DNA of 64,000 bases. Source: Setophaga petechia (taxonomy: Eukaryota > Chordata > Aves > Passeriformes > Parulidae). The stretch covers positions 5,572,501 through 5,636,500 of the forward strand of contig JANCRA010000010.1 of the NCBI GenBank assembly GCA_024362935.1. The letters are read 5' to 3'. The notes under the pieces were generated by a model. The model ran no database searches and was not told the origin of the DNA. It worked only from the letters and a program-made list of their open reading frames with translations. The translations under genes and the position numbers were made by a program. Below, piece by piece: positions 12,027 to 23,600 of the stretch (the stretch's first letter is position 1; the number at the start of each line of letters is the position of its first letter).

Positions 12027-15000
12027 TGACCTCGTGCCATTCTCGTCCTTGTTCCGCCGGCGCCGGAGGTTTGGGTGGTTGGCATCACAGGGATCACCAG
12101 CAGGACTCGTTTGCTTGAGGAACTTTCCCTCAAGATGGGAAGATGGGAGCTGTATTTATTCTGAGACTTAATTACGAGTGGTGAAGCTTCAGAAATCCAT
12201 TCTGTAAATGCAGGGTTTCTGTGGGGTGTAATTTACTTGAAGAGTTCTTGGTTTCAGCTCTTGTAGTTACACAAAGTGAGAAACTTCCACTTTTTCAATG
12301 TGCCTTTGTTTCTGTAGTGAAATTCATTTTAAAAACTACTGGTGTTAGGGAAATGTTGGGATTTGAAGCCTTGGTGCTCCCAGCCTTGTGTGATTTCAGT
12401 GGGTGATGTGGCCTTAGCTGAGCAAACCATACAGAGAAATCACCCAAATCAGAGCCCAGTCAGAGCCTCCTGGGCAGGTTTAGAAATTGCCTCTCTCTGT
12501 AGAGGGGCTCGTGGTACCATAACTGTTTATGTACATCCTTCTTCCAGAACAGCAAGTTCAGAATTAGCAGTAAAAGGGAACTGTTGGTCCAGCTGGGAGC
12601 AGTTGTGTGTTTTCTTGCTAAGTGGGACAGAAGCAAATTTATCTGCTTTTATCTGGCATCTCTCTTGCCAATTTTGCTTTGTATTTGTAGCTGCAGCTTT
12701 TAAGCTGAACACATTTATAACATTTTCCTTAGCAGAGATTTTGGGTGCAGAAAATCGCAGTGCAACTGCAGAATAATATATTTTGTTGAGAAATAGCTGC
12801 TACAAGTGTATTGCCTGGGATGGCTTGGTGTGTGTGTAAAATCTGTCATGGGAGCAGGGCAAAGCTGTGCATTCCATCACCACGGCCCCTGTGTGGTTTG
12901 AGACAAAAGTTCCCATAAGATTCCCTGCTTGGACTCCTGAAGGAGCTGGAAAAGCAATTTCCGTCTAGGGGTAATAATAGCTTGGACTTTTGGTTTTGAT
13001 CATAAGCTGACATTTAAGAGTCATCTGAGGAGAGATATTTCTTGATGAAAGTCAGGTTTTGCTTGATGCAGTTGAGCTGATCCTTCCCATCTGCTATCAC
13101 ATCCTTGATGGGATCTCTTTCCCTGGCCTCGCCTCTGGTTTACGAGATCCCTCAGGAGTTCCTGACTTTCCCAAGAGCCCTTTCAGTGGCTCAGCTCACT
13201 CTGTTACTCTGCTTTTATTGCTCAGCTTTTCTTTTCCTCAAGGAAAACTTGGAAAGTTGTTCAGCAGAGAAGAAGAGGTGGTACTGTGGTGCCCAGGGAG
13301 TGTTTGGGATTGGGATCTGCCCACGCTCACCCTGTGCCTGGCCGCTCAGATCCCCACGTTTTTCATTGTGGGGTTCAGAGCCTGTGTTCAGTATTTTCTG
13401 TGTGGAATTGAGGCAGATGGCGTGACTGCATTGCCCAGAGTTCATTCCTGGAGCTGTCAGTGTTTAAGGCTGCTGTGTGATGCTGGGTGTGGGGCTCCTG
13501 CCCCCGTGGGTGTGGGTGGAAGGTGGGAATGGCAGCCGGGATCCTCACACGGATCCAGGGCAGCCACTGCCAGGGCTGGGTACAGCAAACTGGGATGTAG
13601 GTATTTGTGGTTTGGCTTTTTGGGTGTTTTGTGGATAGCTAAAATATGACCTTTCCCACTGAAAAGCTGGATTTTATCCCAAATCCTGTGAATTTCACAC
13701 AGGATTGGCGTCTCACAGCGTTCAGGTTGGTTGCCAGAGCCCCAGCACTGAGGGAAGGCACAGAACGGCCCTGGCTGTGTGCAGAACTCACTGGAGCTCC
13801 CCCTCCCAGGTACAGGGAAGCTCTGCCACAGAAAATCATGCACTGGGCTTTCCTTGAGTTGCCTCTGGCTTCCATAGAACATAAATATTACCCCCCAAGC
13901 TTTGGGGGAACGTGTCAGCTGCACAGCAACTCCTGAGACAGCCCGGGAAGGATTTCATTTTGTTTTGGCCGTTGTAACTCTTATCTGGTTCCTCTGATCT
14001 GTTTTCTGTGGTGATTGCCAATGTCTGGGTGTGGGTGGGTGAAGTGTGACTCAGTGTTCAGCTATGGGATACTCGGGATCCCTTGTCAATGAGGGATGCA
14101 CGAGCTGAGTTCCAGGTAGAAGTTAATCCTGCATTTCCAGTATCTACAGCTTGGAGCTCAAGGATCTCTGGATCCTCCCGGGCCTCTGACACCAGGCAAG
14201 GAGAGGCTCGTGATGGAAATCAGGCTTGGGTTATTGAGGAGGAAAGCCTGGAAAGCTTGTTTTGTTATCAAATGGGCATAATTCCACAGGGAGTAAAGCT
14301 GGAAGAGGATCCCTGTTCTGCAGGATGAGTGACCTTTGATCAGCCACACTTGTGACACTGGAACTGCCCTGCTCAGTGTCCTCCCTCCGGTGTCTGTGTG
14401 CCCAGCACAGATCATGGTTGTTATCCTCACAGTAAATACAGTACTGGATCCTGGGTAGAAATTAAAATGAGCAGATTCCATGTGCTGTATGTCATTTGGC
14501 ATCCTTCACAGCCCCCTTCAGTTTGTCAGAAATTCCTAAACCAGAGCAAGGTCACATCTGGTAGCAATTTTGCTCTGCCAGATGAGGTGTAATCCCATAA
14601 AACCAAACTCATTTTCTCCAGAGCTGCTCAAAGCTGAGCTCCCCTGCTCCTTTTCCATAAGCCCTGCTGCTTGTACTGGGAGCTCTGTGGACTGATTCAG
14701 CCTGGGAGACTTTTCACACTTTATAAACTGCAAGGTTTGGAACAGAGCTTTGTGTCCAGCACATGAGGCAGGACGAGCAGCCCAGCCCTGCAGTCTGTGG
14801 CTCCGTTCTGTTTCCTTTTCCAGCAGCAGGTCCCTGCAGGATGCTGTTCCTTGGTGCTGGGGGTCTGTCATGCCCCATTCTCTGGGTACCTCACCAGCCT
14901 GGCACCTGCAGCACCCATACAGAGCTGGGAGTGCTTTTAGAAGAGCTCTAAACTTCTGAGGCTTTCACCAGAAACACATGAGATGGACTAACAAAGTAAT

Positions 15001-15486
15001 GGAGCAACCATCAACCTTTGCACATTGTAGTAACTGAAAATAATTCTCAGAAACGTGGAGTTTTAATAGGATCCAGTATTTTTATGTGTGATCATGTTGC
15101 TGTTTTCCCAAATGTTGCTAACATTGGTTATTTGGTATTTCATTGGCTTAATTACTCTTTCAAAGCCTTGTGTGGAGCTTGGTGTCCATCTCAAACCAGA
15201 GTGTACCAGTGACCTGTCATCACTCACAGAGGCAGGGTGATGTATTATACATGGTGATGTATTATAAGATGTTAATAAATCCAATTGACAAACTTAGTTA
15301 AAATAAAAATTTCTTTCAAGGTTTCCTGGATTTTATGTAAGGATCTTTAGAAAAAAGAAACCAACAGGTCAGAATTTCAGAGAATGAATATTGTTACTCT
15401 TAACTTAGTGCAATCCACTGTGGCTGGGTAGGAACCACCTTATCTGCTGTGATTTTTATTAATCAATTGAACTTTTTTGTTCACAG

Positions 15487-15566
15487 GCCAAGTATCCTGA
15501 CATCGTGACCCTTCCAGAAGGACTGCTGGGAGATTTTATAATTCTGAGGAACCCCAAAGTTTCTGG
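15487..15566 (+). CDS. CENPP: CENPP, third-last coding exon
   Basis: This 80-nt exon starts in phase 0 after TTCACAG and ends in TCTGG before GTAAGC, leaving two bases of a glycine codon. It encodes 26 residues beginning AKYPDIVTLPEG and ending LRNPKVS. The KYPD...L.EG pattern matches the C-terminal RWD region of vertebrate CENP-P, where the human protein has EKYPDAVYLSEG at the same place. CENP-P belongs to the constitutive centromere-associated network, in the CENP-O/P/Q/R/U subcomplex that helps attach kinetochores to microtubules. The exon is too short to stand out as an open frame and was identified by similarity and splice-phase fit with the next exon. Confidence 0.88.
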
Positions 15567-17191
15567 GTAAGCCAATAAATGCATTTCTGTATTTACACAG
15601 GTGAGGGATTGCACAGGCTGGGCAGCAGCCTTGTGCTGTAGCTCTGGGCTCCTTCTGTGGCAGGAGGTGCAGGGATCCCATCCCAGCAAAGCCCAGTTCC
15701 TCACCATGGCCTAAGAACAGAAGGAAAAGGGCATTTACTGTGCAATGGAAGCAAAGCTGCTGTGGCTCTACTTTTCCATTGTTTCAGAAGGAAATCAGTT
15801 AGATAATGAATTATTAACTACCAGGTACATGGGATTTGTTGGGCCTCCCTGTGAGAGATGTTCCAGTACATTGGGGATTTTCAGCAGGGGAGAAAAAATC
15901 CTTACAGTTAAATGTAAGGTGGTGTAACTATCACTGTCAGGGATTCTGTAAGGGCCATGAAAAGCAACTGTTTTGACAGGATCAGACCATTCCCTTCTCC
16001 TGTTCCACCTTGCTTTAACATGCTTTGATTTACATGGAAATAAAGCACAGCTCCCTTCATTATGTTTGTGAGTAGAATTAGCAAACAAACCCTAAAAGAT
16101 GATGCTGCTTCATTCAGCCAAACTTGCCCTCTAAAGCTAAATGCTTTAACTTGGGGGTGCAGGAATGAATTGTTATTGAACTATCCCACACAGGGTAGAA
16201 CTTGGTTTATTTTACAGTTTCTCCTCTGGTGCCAGCTGCCCATCCCATTACCCTCATTCCCTCTCACCCACAGTCATGAAACACAGGAATATAAAAGTCA
16301 TTTCAGTGGCTTGGTAGAAAACAGACTGGCACAGAAATTTGTTTGCAAAATCCCAGAACAAGCCATGCACAAATTCCCAAAGGATTTGTAAAAATGAAGT
16401 GGCAAAAGGCTGACAAATTACATTGGAAGGAAACTCTTAGAGTCATGATGGGTTGAGAAAGGGACCTTGCTCCTCACAGTGACTCACTGTGCAGACAGCT
16501 TTGGATTGGGAAAGCCTTTCCTCCAGTAAGGGAGGTGAGGGTTGGAGGGAACAAAGGGAGCTGTAAAGCAGCAGCTCTGCTGTGGATGCTGTTCTGTACT
16601 CAGCTCCTGCCTCACCATTCCCTTGGGATGGTGCAGGGATCCCATCTCACTGTGAGAGCTGGGAGTCATGGCTGGCCTTGCACAACTGACACTAGTCCTG
16701 AAGAAGTAACAATGTTGTTCAGCTTTATTTTTTTTTTTAATTAAAAGCAAAGAAGTGCAGGAATGTAGGCCTTGGACAGATGTCTACCTGCCATTAGTCT
16801 AAAAAGGCCATGAATAGCAGGGTAGCCCTTGTTCCAAACCCAGCACATCACCATTCATGCCAACACTTCTGAAACAAGCTTCCTGTTCTCAGTACCTGAT
16901 CTGAGTGCAGATATTACATGAGGGGTAGAACCAGGGACACTCAGTGCTCTCCTTTGCTTTCCTCACTTTTACTGCCCTGTGCAAATCTGGATGTAGCCAG
17001 AGCCTTTCCTTGTCACTGGATTGATGTGTTCCTGCTTCCTGAATCCAGAGATGGTTTGTTGCATCATGTGAGGTGAATTTTGTTGCAGAGCAGGAGGTTG
17101 AACCTTGTGACTGCTGCACTTGTGGCTTTGAAGGAACCTCAAAGGCAGCACCTGGTTTACCTGAACTGCCTTTGCTGTGCACCTGGTACAG
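15567..17191 (+). other. CENPP: CENPP penultimate-exon upstream intron
   Basis: This intron (1,625 bp) runs from GTAAGC to an ACCTGGTACAG acceptor. I see no repeat of note, no RNA gene and no coding sequence in it. Confidence 0.85.
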
Positions 17192-17283
17192 GTTTGAATT
17201 GATGATTGTCTGGAAGATCCATCTTGATGAAGAAGGGACCACTACACCTGTCCTGGACCTGCTGCCCAAAGTACCAGAGCAAG
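17192..17283 (+). CDS. CENPP: CENPP, penultimate coding exon
   Basis: This 92-nt exon completes a glycine codon, encodes FELMIVWKIHLDEEG followed by TTTPVLDLLPKVPEQ, and leaves one base before GTAATC. The block of FEL-IVW-I--DE-G then LDLL-KVP is the strongest CENP-P signature in the window and corresponds to a beta-strand pair of the second RWD domain. Acceptor and donor are canonical. Its phase joins cleanly to exons on both sides. Together the three exons give 97 residues, roughly the last third of the protein (about 288 residues in human). Confidence 0.95.
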
Positions 17284-17447
17284 GTAATCTCAGTCACTTC
17301 AGGGACTGTTCCTGAAGGTCAGGCCCTGGGTTTGGCCACGGAACTCCAGAGCCCAGCCAGACAAACCCACCCCAATTCAGCAGCAGGTACAGTTCACCCC
17401 CTGCTGCAGCTGCTGCCATAACGTGCCCTGCTGTGTGTGTCCTGCAG
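17284..17447 (+). other. CENPP: CENPP last intron
   Basis: This short intron of 164 bp runs from GTAATC to CCTGCAG. It holds nothing further of note. Confidence 0.9.
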
Positions 17448-17569
17448 TGCTGGAGCAGAGGATGAGGAGTGTGGGGAGCATCCCCGGGCGCTTCCGCAGC
17501 GCGCTCCGGCTGCGCGGCATCGAGGCGGCCATCGAGAGCCTGGTCCAGGTGCTGGGCCCGGGACAATGA
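17448..17569 (+). CDS. CENPP: CENPP, last coding exon with stop codon
   Basis: This 122-nt exon follows CCTGCAG, completes a valine codon with two bases, and runs to a TGA at 17567-17569. It encodes LEQRMRSVGS, an arginine-rich middle, then GIEAAIESLVQVLGPGQ. The GIEAA-ESL helix matches the C-terminal end of CENP-P (human GIEAALESL). The exon is strikingly GC- and CpG-rich compared with the surrounding DNA, with many GCG/CGC/CGG codons and five arginines in a short span. The end of the protein differs from human, which has a short acidic tail. Confidence 0.92.
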
Positions 17570-17644
17570 ATGCCAGCACTGCTCACACCAGGTAGCAATT
17601 TCAAAAGTAGTTTTAATTAAGATATTGTGTTACACGGTCTGTAA

Positions 17645-17650
17645 TTTTAT
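17645..17650 (-). terminator. IPPK: IPPK poly(A) signal (AATAAA)
   Basis: The minus strand reads CAATAAAAT here. I saw no other canonical minus-strand AATAAA between the IPPK stop codon and this point. Cleavage would fall around 17615-17635, only some 50-65 bp from the CENPP stop codon on the other strand. Confidence 0.65.
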
Positions 17651-17751
17651 TGAATATAAACATTAAGTTATTTTCCATTTAGAAACCATACTCATAAAAC
17701 ATGCTATCTGTACAATTATGGCACGTTATATATAAATTGTCATGACATGAA

Positions 17752-17790
17752 AATAAATACAGCCATTTAAATACAAAAATGCCAAATAAA
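17752..17790 (+). terminator. CENPP: CENPP poly(A) signals (two AATAAA)
   Basis: AATAAA occurs at 17752-17757 and again at 17785-17790. They are the first canonical hexamers downstream of the CENPP stop codon, about 185-220 bp after it. Confidence 0.6.
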
Positions 17791-20463
17791 ATAGTTACAT
17801 GTACAGAGTGATTTCATTATAAATTTATCTTTCTGAATCATTAATGTACCAGAGTGGTTTATCTTCTTAACATTTTCTAGATACCTGGAAATTGTTAAAA
17901 GATCATGCACTGTCAAAATCAAGTCCATAAAAATCCAATTCATTTCACAGCTCTGTAAAAGTACAGTGATTTTAAAATGACAAAAGAACAGTAAGAGACT
18001 CCTAGAACAAAGAGTTAATCAGCTTTCTCATTAAATTAGGGTGGAAGAAGACAATTTGAAGATTTTAAAGACATACAATGCTAAAAAACCCGAAGGTAAC
18101 TGTATGAAGTAACTTTGTTCCACAGTGTGTGGTGAGACAGCTTTAATCTAACCCAGAGGGGCCCGTGACACCCCTGGAACAGGTGAGCCAGTCACCTCCT
18201 GCCCCCTGCAGCCCTTCCTTTGCACTTCTGACTTCAGGAGGAAATCCTGACAACAAATTACCAAAGCATCACTTTTCACACATTCACCCCTGAAGAAGTA
18301 AAACAGATCAGACAAATGTCTTGTCTCTCCCTTCACTTCCATCAGATGTGCCACGAGCCCATCTGGGAGCTCTCAGTGTTTGCAGGAGTTCCTGCTGTGC
18401 ACTAGCACTGCACCCCAGCCAGAATGATGTGACTGAAGTCAGGAGTGGCTCAGGTGGGAGTAGCAGCTCCTGGAACCAAGAGCCCAAGGCAGCAGCTCTG
18501 GGCCCTCCTTTCCCTGGCCAGAGCTGCTGGAGCCCCTGGCAGCACAACCACCCACCCCATGCAGCAGTGGGCAAAGAGGTGAAGTCTGAACTAAAGCAAC
18601 AGTGAGCTTCTAATGCCATGAATGTGATCATCCCCTGTTTGATCACTGACATGGTCTCCCACTGTTCTGGTGGGTTGGGAGAAACTGACAGAGCAGAGCC
18701 TGCTTTCTGCCAGGCTCTGATCAACACCAGAGATGGGGTTTTGATGGATGGTAGCTCTATCTTGTCAGATAAGGCAGGCTCATTTCAAGTTTGGAATCCA
18801 GTACTCAGGCAAAATTCCTTCCTACTTCTCTACTGACATGGAACTGGTTGAGCCAGTTTTGTGTAACCTTCAGTTCATCTTTAGCTCCCTCCTCCTCCCC
18901 TGAAAATGAAATTGTTTGCTCAGCACGGACAATGCTGTTTGCATATGAATTGTGTGTAAAGTTACAGCATAAAGACCTGGAAACTTCCCAGCTGTGCAGG
19001 GTCCTTCCTTCATCCTCCTTCTAATAGCTGGAGTGTTTCTGGGTTTGTAAGGAGCTCTCCTCCTCCAGGTTTTCTTTGGGAAGAAGGGGCTGTTCCTGCT
19101 CACTGCACTGTTGTAGTCTCACAGCTCAGGCCCTGCCCCAGAAGGGCTCCTGGCACTGGGTGCCAGCACTGCCAGCTCAGCTCTCTGGCACAGGGACAGT
19201 GGTGGCTCTGGGTTTCACTTTTCTTCCTTGAGTTGTGCCAAGGTACAAGGGTCCTATTTTTGAATTTCAGGTAAAGTGGAGCAATTCAAAGGTTACCCTG
19301 AGGTCCCAATATAAATCTGTTTTTAGGACCCTGAACACCACTACTGGTGAGCACAGGCTGAATCCAGGTCAGAGCTGTTCACTGGGGCTGAAGGAGCATC
19401 ACTGCACCCTCAGGTCTGGACATAGCCTTCAGCTCCAGCTCAGGATCTTCCCAAGGATGGCTTTGCTGCAGCAGCTCCCCTCAGCTGCACTGAGCACTGC
19501 TCATCTGCAGCACTGGCACAAGAGGGACCCACTGCAGGGAAGAAACTGGGGTTCTGTCACCTTTTTCCTGTGTCATTACAGCAAAAGAGCCTGAAAGCAG
19601 ATGCTCATCCTAGGCAGTGTGTGGGGCATCAGTGTAATAGTGCCAATGTTTGACACAATTTAAACACCTGAAATGACCTGTAAAACTCAGAACATATTCT
19701 TCTTAGAGCTCAATTTAAATTAGGCAAGAGCAAGCTGTGGTTTCACCTCCAATAGCAGCATATCATGTATAGAGTCAATAAAAACCAGCATGGCAGGTGA
19801 GTTAAGCCCAACTATCATGTAAAACTCAAGGTTGCTTACCTTAACCCTTTGCACTTTGTTTCAGAAGCTTTAGGTAGACACAAGGTGATCACACAGCTTC
19901 TGCAGGCAGCCTGGTGTTCCTAGTCCATGCATTGGTACTGAAATGTTGTGCAGTGCCAGGGCAGGCACACAGAGCAGCCCCTGCATGGCTGCACTCCCAT
20001 TAATGCTAAAGTGTGGTACAGGCTGTGCCAGGGCATCCCCTCCTTCAGGAGGGAGGAGGAACACTCAAAGCACAGGGTCCAAGGTAATTCTCTTGTTAGT
20101 AATTAGGCTTTCTATGTTAGTGCAATACTTCAGGAAACCTTTCATTCTCTGCTCTTTCAATTCTAAGGAAGTAGACTTTTCATATTAATTTGATCTGTCC
20201 TCTAGTTCCAAGGTATGGCACATTACCTGTTCTGTCACATTAAATACATTCATTAAGGTTATCTAGCAAACATGTGGCTTAGTGCTATCCCAGCTCTCTG
20301 AGAAGGCATCACCCATCAGAAATCATTTCATAAAGCAAAAACATTCACAGCTGAAAAATGCACTGAACACAACAGAAAAGGGGAAAAAAAAATCACCATA
20401 ACTGTATTCCAATAAGCTTTCACTTTCTCATGTGTTTGAATAAAAATAACCTTAAGGGAACGG

Positions 20464-20689
20464 TTACACTTTATGGAGAACTAATGTGCAGTCTTCATTC
20501 TCCTTGAAGAGGTTGGACATAACTGGGTCCTCTTTGGCCTGTACATTTTTCAGGTAATAATTGACTATTTCACCATCGAGTTTGTACTGGTGGGGGATGC
20601 TTTCATAGGGCTTCAGGTCCAGGTCCAGCACAGAAACAGAGAAGGTGAATCTGGATTTGGATGTCAGTACCACAGATCTTTGCTCAGAG
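20464..20689 (-). CDS. IPPK: IPPK coding exon 13 (last)
   Basis: This exon starts one base into a Cys codon after TTTTCCAG and encodes residues 417-491, ending ...EDCTLVLHKV and TAA. It carries the conserved C-terminal segments FSVSVLDLDLKPYESIPHQY and KLDGEIVNYY. The C-terminus LVLHKV is identical to the human end as I recall it. Confidence 0.97.
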
Positions 20690-23600
20690 CTGGAAAATAA
20701 AACCACATTGCACATCTGAGTCACTGAAACCAGTATTTGTAATTTATGTGTCCCTTTACAGAAGTGACTCTAATGTTTATCTTAGAACTTTTGTGGGAGC
20801 CCAAGAAAATAAACTGCAGCTAATGTAGCACTTAGGAAACTCCAGCTTTACCAGCCTGATGGGACCTTGCTGGCACCTCTTCATTTTCCTTTCAGCTTCC
20901 ACATAGCTGAAGACAAACATTGCTCTCATTCACTGTATTTAGCAAATCTAAGCTGTTTCTAGGTGGTGCATACAAAGCAACAGCCTTATTAACAGCAGAA
21001 GCAGAAAAGGGACTGCAACTCCTACTGAGGCTCAAGGTAATAAAACATTGAATGTGCTGTCCAAGCATGCTGAGGGATGGAGGAGTTCTGAAGTCTGCCA
21101 TTGCACAAGTCATGTCCATCACTAACAAACACTGCACTGGAGAACTGCAGGACAAATGCAGAAAACAGCATTCTCTAAAAATAAAAGGGCTCTGGGGAAG
21201 CAAAGCCCCCTGCAGAAGAACAGATTAGCAGTGCTGACACAAACCAAAAGGGATAATATTGTGGCAATGCCTCCTGCCTGACAGCCAAAGCTGTCACCTC
21301 TTGATTATTGCCTTGGTTTTGTTCTAACTGGGCCATTAAAGGCAACTCAGCTTGAAAAATCTCTCCTAGGAGAACACCAAGGCAGAAAAGCTGTACCCAG
21401 TTAAAACCATCCAGAGCTACTATGAACAGTCAATTCAAAGTTTAAGAAGGGAATAAATATAAAATTTTGATTCTTTTGATCAACTTAAAACTCTTTAGAA
21501 AGAGACATTGGTCATAAATGTCTTAAATGAGAACTATACTAAAATGCTCACAGCCAAATATTTGGACACACCACCCCCCCACACACATCCCACACTTTTT
21601 TAAAGTGGTTGAGTTGCCTGAACAGTACAAACATCCCAATTTCTAAACACCTGGAGCCATTCCAAAGCAGGTACAGGCAGCTCTTACCATTCATCTTGCA
21701 GGCAGGGGGAAAGGGCAATCATGATGGAGCAGTCTTTAGCTGTCATTGCTATTCTGTACTGCTGCACCTGTACAACAGAAAATAACACACATTTTCTCTT
21801 AGATTGTTGTTTTCCTGAGTAAAGCATCCTGTTCCTTACAAAAAGCAGCACTGCACTCCCTGTCTTGGTATGTTGGCACTTTAAGAACAGGAAATTCTCT
21901 CTGGAACAGAAGGTTGGCAGGAGCAGGTGCTTTTGCAGCATCCTGTAAAAGAGTCAGGTTTATTTCCTGCAGATCATGTTCCTAAAGGCCAAACAGCACC
22001 AGTTCCTGCAAATGCTTCCTCAGTTTAAAAAGTAAATAAACAGTTTTCTTTTTCTCTCAGGAACTGGTGCTACAAGCTTGTTTTTAACTGCTTCTGCTAT
22101 AAGGAGGCACCCTGACACAAGGAAGCATTTTAACTGCACAGACTCCAACAAACCAGCAGTGCTGCCTCCAGCCATTCCCCAGCCCTTTCAATGGGACAGG
22201 TTAATGAACACTGACACTCCAAACCACCTCAGAAGCTGAGAAGTACCTTTGTTAATGCAAATGCCACTGTCCCATCATCTTCCAGGGAAAGGTCCAGCAG
22301 CTTCTCATAAAACGCTTCATTGTAAGGTCCATCTATCTGTAATGTACTTCTAAATAAATGTTAAAAGAAGATTTACAGACAGCCAAAGTGATGTGCTGGT
22401 TTTCAGTGTGAGCTTTCCTCAGCAGCCCAGACAGATTAGAACAGCCCAACAATAACACTGATAAACATATCCAAGTGTTAACCCACTGCCAGCCAGCATC
22501 ACAACAGTCCCTGCTACTCTCAAATCACTCAAGATTTGCTGCTGCTTAGGATCTGAGTAATGTGGAGTTTTATAAACATGAATCATCCTTAATCCACTGC
22601 CAGCTCTGTATCACTGCAAAATTATGGGGTTTTTGCAATAAAAAAGGTAAGTTTCAAAATCTGTAGCAGTCTGCAGGAGCTGCAGAAGCCTTGCTGAAAA
22701 TACATATATAAGAAATATATAATATTATTTTGATATCTGTTTTTATATGTGTATTATTTTGTATGTAAGAAGCATAAACTGGGGGCAAAGGCACATCTGA
22801 CAGGGCCCTGCTCCAACACCAGGTGCTAATGGGGGTGTCCTGGGCTCCTCCTTTCCCCCTTTGCACAGCTGAGCCCTTCCCAGGGGGGTCTGTCCCACAC
22901 AAACCCCCACAGAGCCAAGAACACATTTTGCAGTGCTCTGCACAAGCAGCAGCAGCAGCTCCTGAGTGAAGCCAGAGTGCCCTCGTGTGAGCACAGGAGA
23001 GGAACAGCACCCCAGTGGAGGCTGCTTGGAGCAATTGTAATTACACTAATAAACTTATTTGAGGGGGAAAACCACAGCAGCAGCTGGCATTCATCATGCA
23101 GAACATCATTATCCCTGCAGACAGTCCCAGCTCTGAGGTACTGGGGCAGCAGAAACCACCCCTACCACTGCACCTTTCTGCAAATACACAACCCCACTAC
23201 TGAGAAAGTGTTCTCCTCTCTTAGCCTGTTGTGAACTTCCCATAATCATTACTTTAAAATCCAGGCTAAAGTGACCAACATGAGCTGAAGTTCAGGCAGA
23301 AATTCAGAACATGCAGTGCCATGAAGGAAGGTTGTACAGCAGGACAGGGTGTGCACAGAGCCAACCCTGCCTGCAGCCCTGGTCATTCAGGACTGGAAAG
23401 AAAAGCCACCAAGTCTTACCTCTCTTCAGGAAATTCCTCCAAGTACTGTTCAACTCTACTGTACAAAGGATAGAGTCCTTCAATATCCAGCATGTCAAGC
23501 ATCTGAGCCTGAAGGGTTTTATAAAGGAGACAACCCCTCGGTAAACCAGAGCTTTCCAACTTATGTTTACCTAGAAGAAAATGCATTTTAAAATAAGGTA

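Larger units (their letters stand above)
1..15486 (+). other. CENPP: CENPP intron (3' part; its start lies left of the window)
   Basis: This stretch lies before the first recognisable CENPP exon. The exon at 15487 starts in phase 0 behind a good acceptor (T-rich tract then TTCACAG), so everything to its left is read as one intron longer than 15.4 kb. I looked for the preceding CENPP exon, which should encode an aromatic-rich segment ending just before the KYPD motif, and did not find it. In human, one long CENPP intron hosts small leucine-rich proteoglycan genes (ASPN, OMD, OGN, ECM2); I see no leucine-rich-repeat coding sequence here. Apart from the CR1, LTR and minisatellite entries listed separately, the sequence is unremarkable, moderately AT-rich, non-coding DNA. 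Confidence 0.8.
17570..17810 (+). other. CENPP: CENPP 3' UTR (putative extent)
   Basis: This is AT-rich sequence after the TGA. The first AATAAA hexamers on the plus strand are at 17752-17757 and 17785-17790, so cleavage is expected around 17770-17810. This would carry the CENPP transcript through the end of the convergent IPPK 3' UTR. The exact end is inferred. Confidence 0.6.
17620..20463 (-). other. IPPK: IPPK 3' UTR (about 2.8 kb)
   Basis: This is non-coding sequence between the IPPK TAA and the only good minus-strand poly(A) hexamer. It includes an AT-rich distal part (17620-18110) and a more GC-rich middle (18130-19560) whose open frames on both strands do not resemble any protein I know. 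No mobile element is obvious. A 3' UTR of this size is normal for the family. The distal limit is inferred from the hexamer at 17645-17650. Confidence 0.7.

Noticed and set aside
13059..13924. Open frames of 155-196 codons on both strands
   Set aside because: No splice-consistent exon or family motif. The frames overlap on opposite strands and lie in the CENPP intron.
15238..15268. Short direct duplication of GTGATGTATTATA in the CENPP intron
   Set aside because: Only two 13-bp copies separated by four bases. Too small to interpret and close to the chance level in AT-rich DNA.
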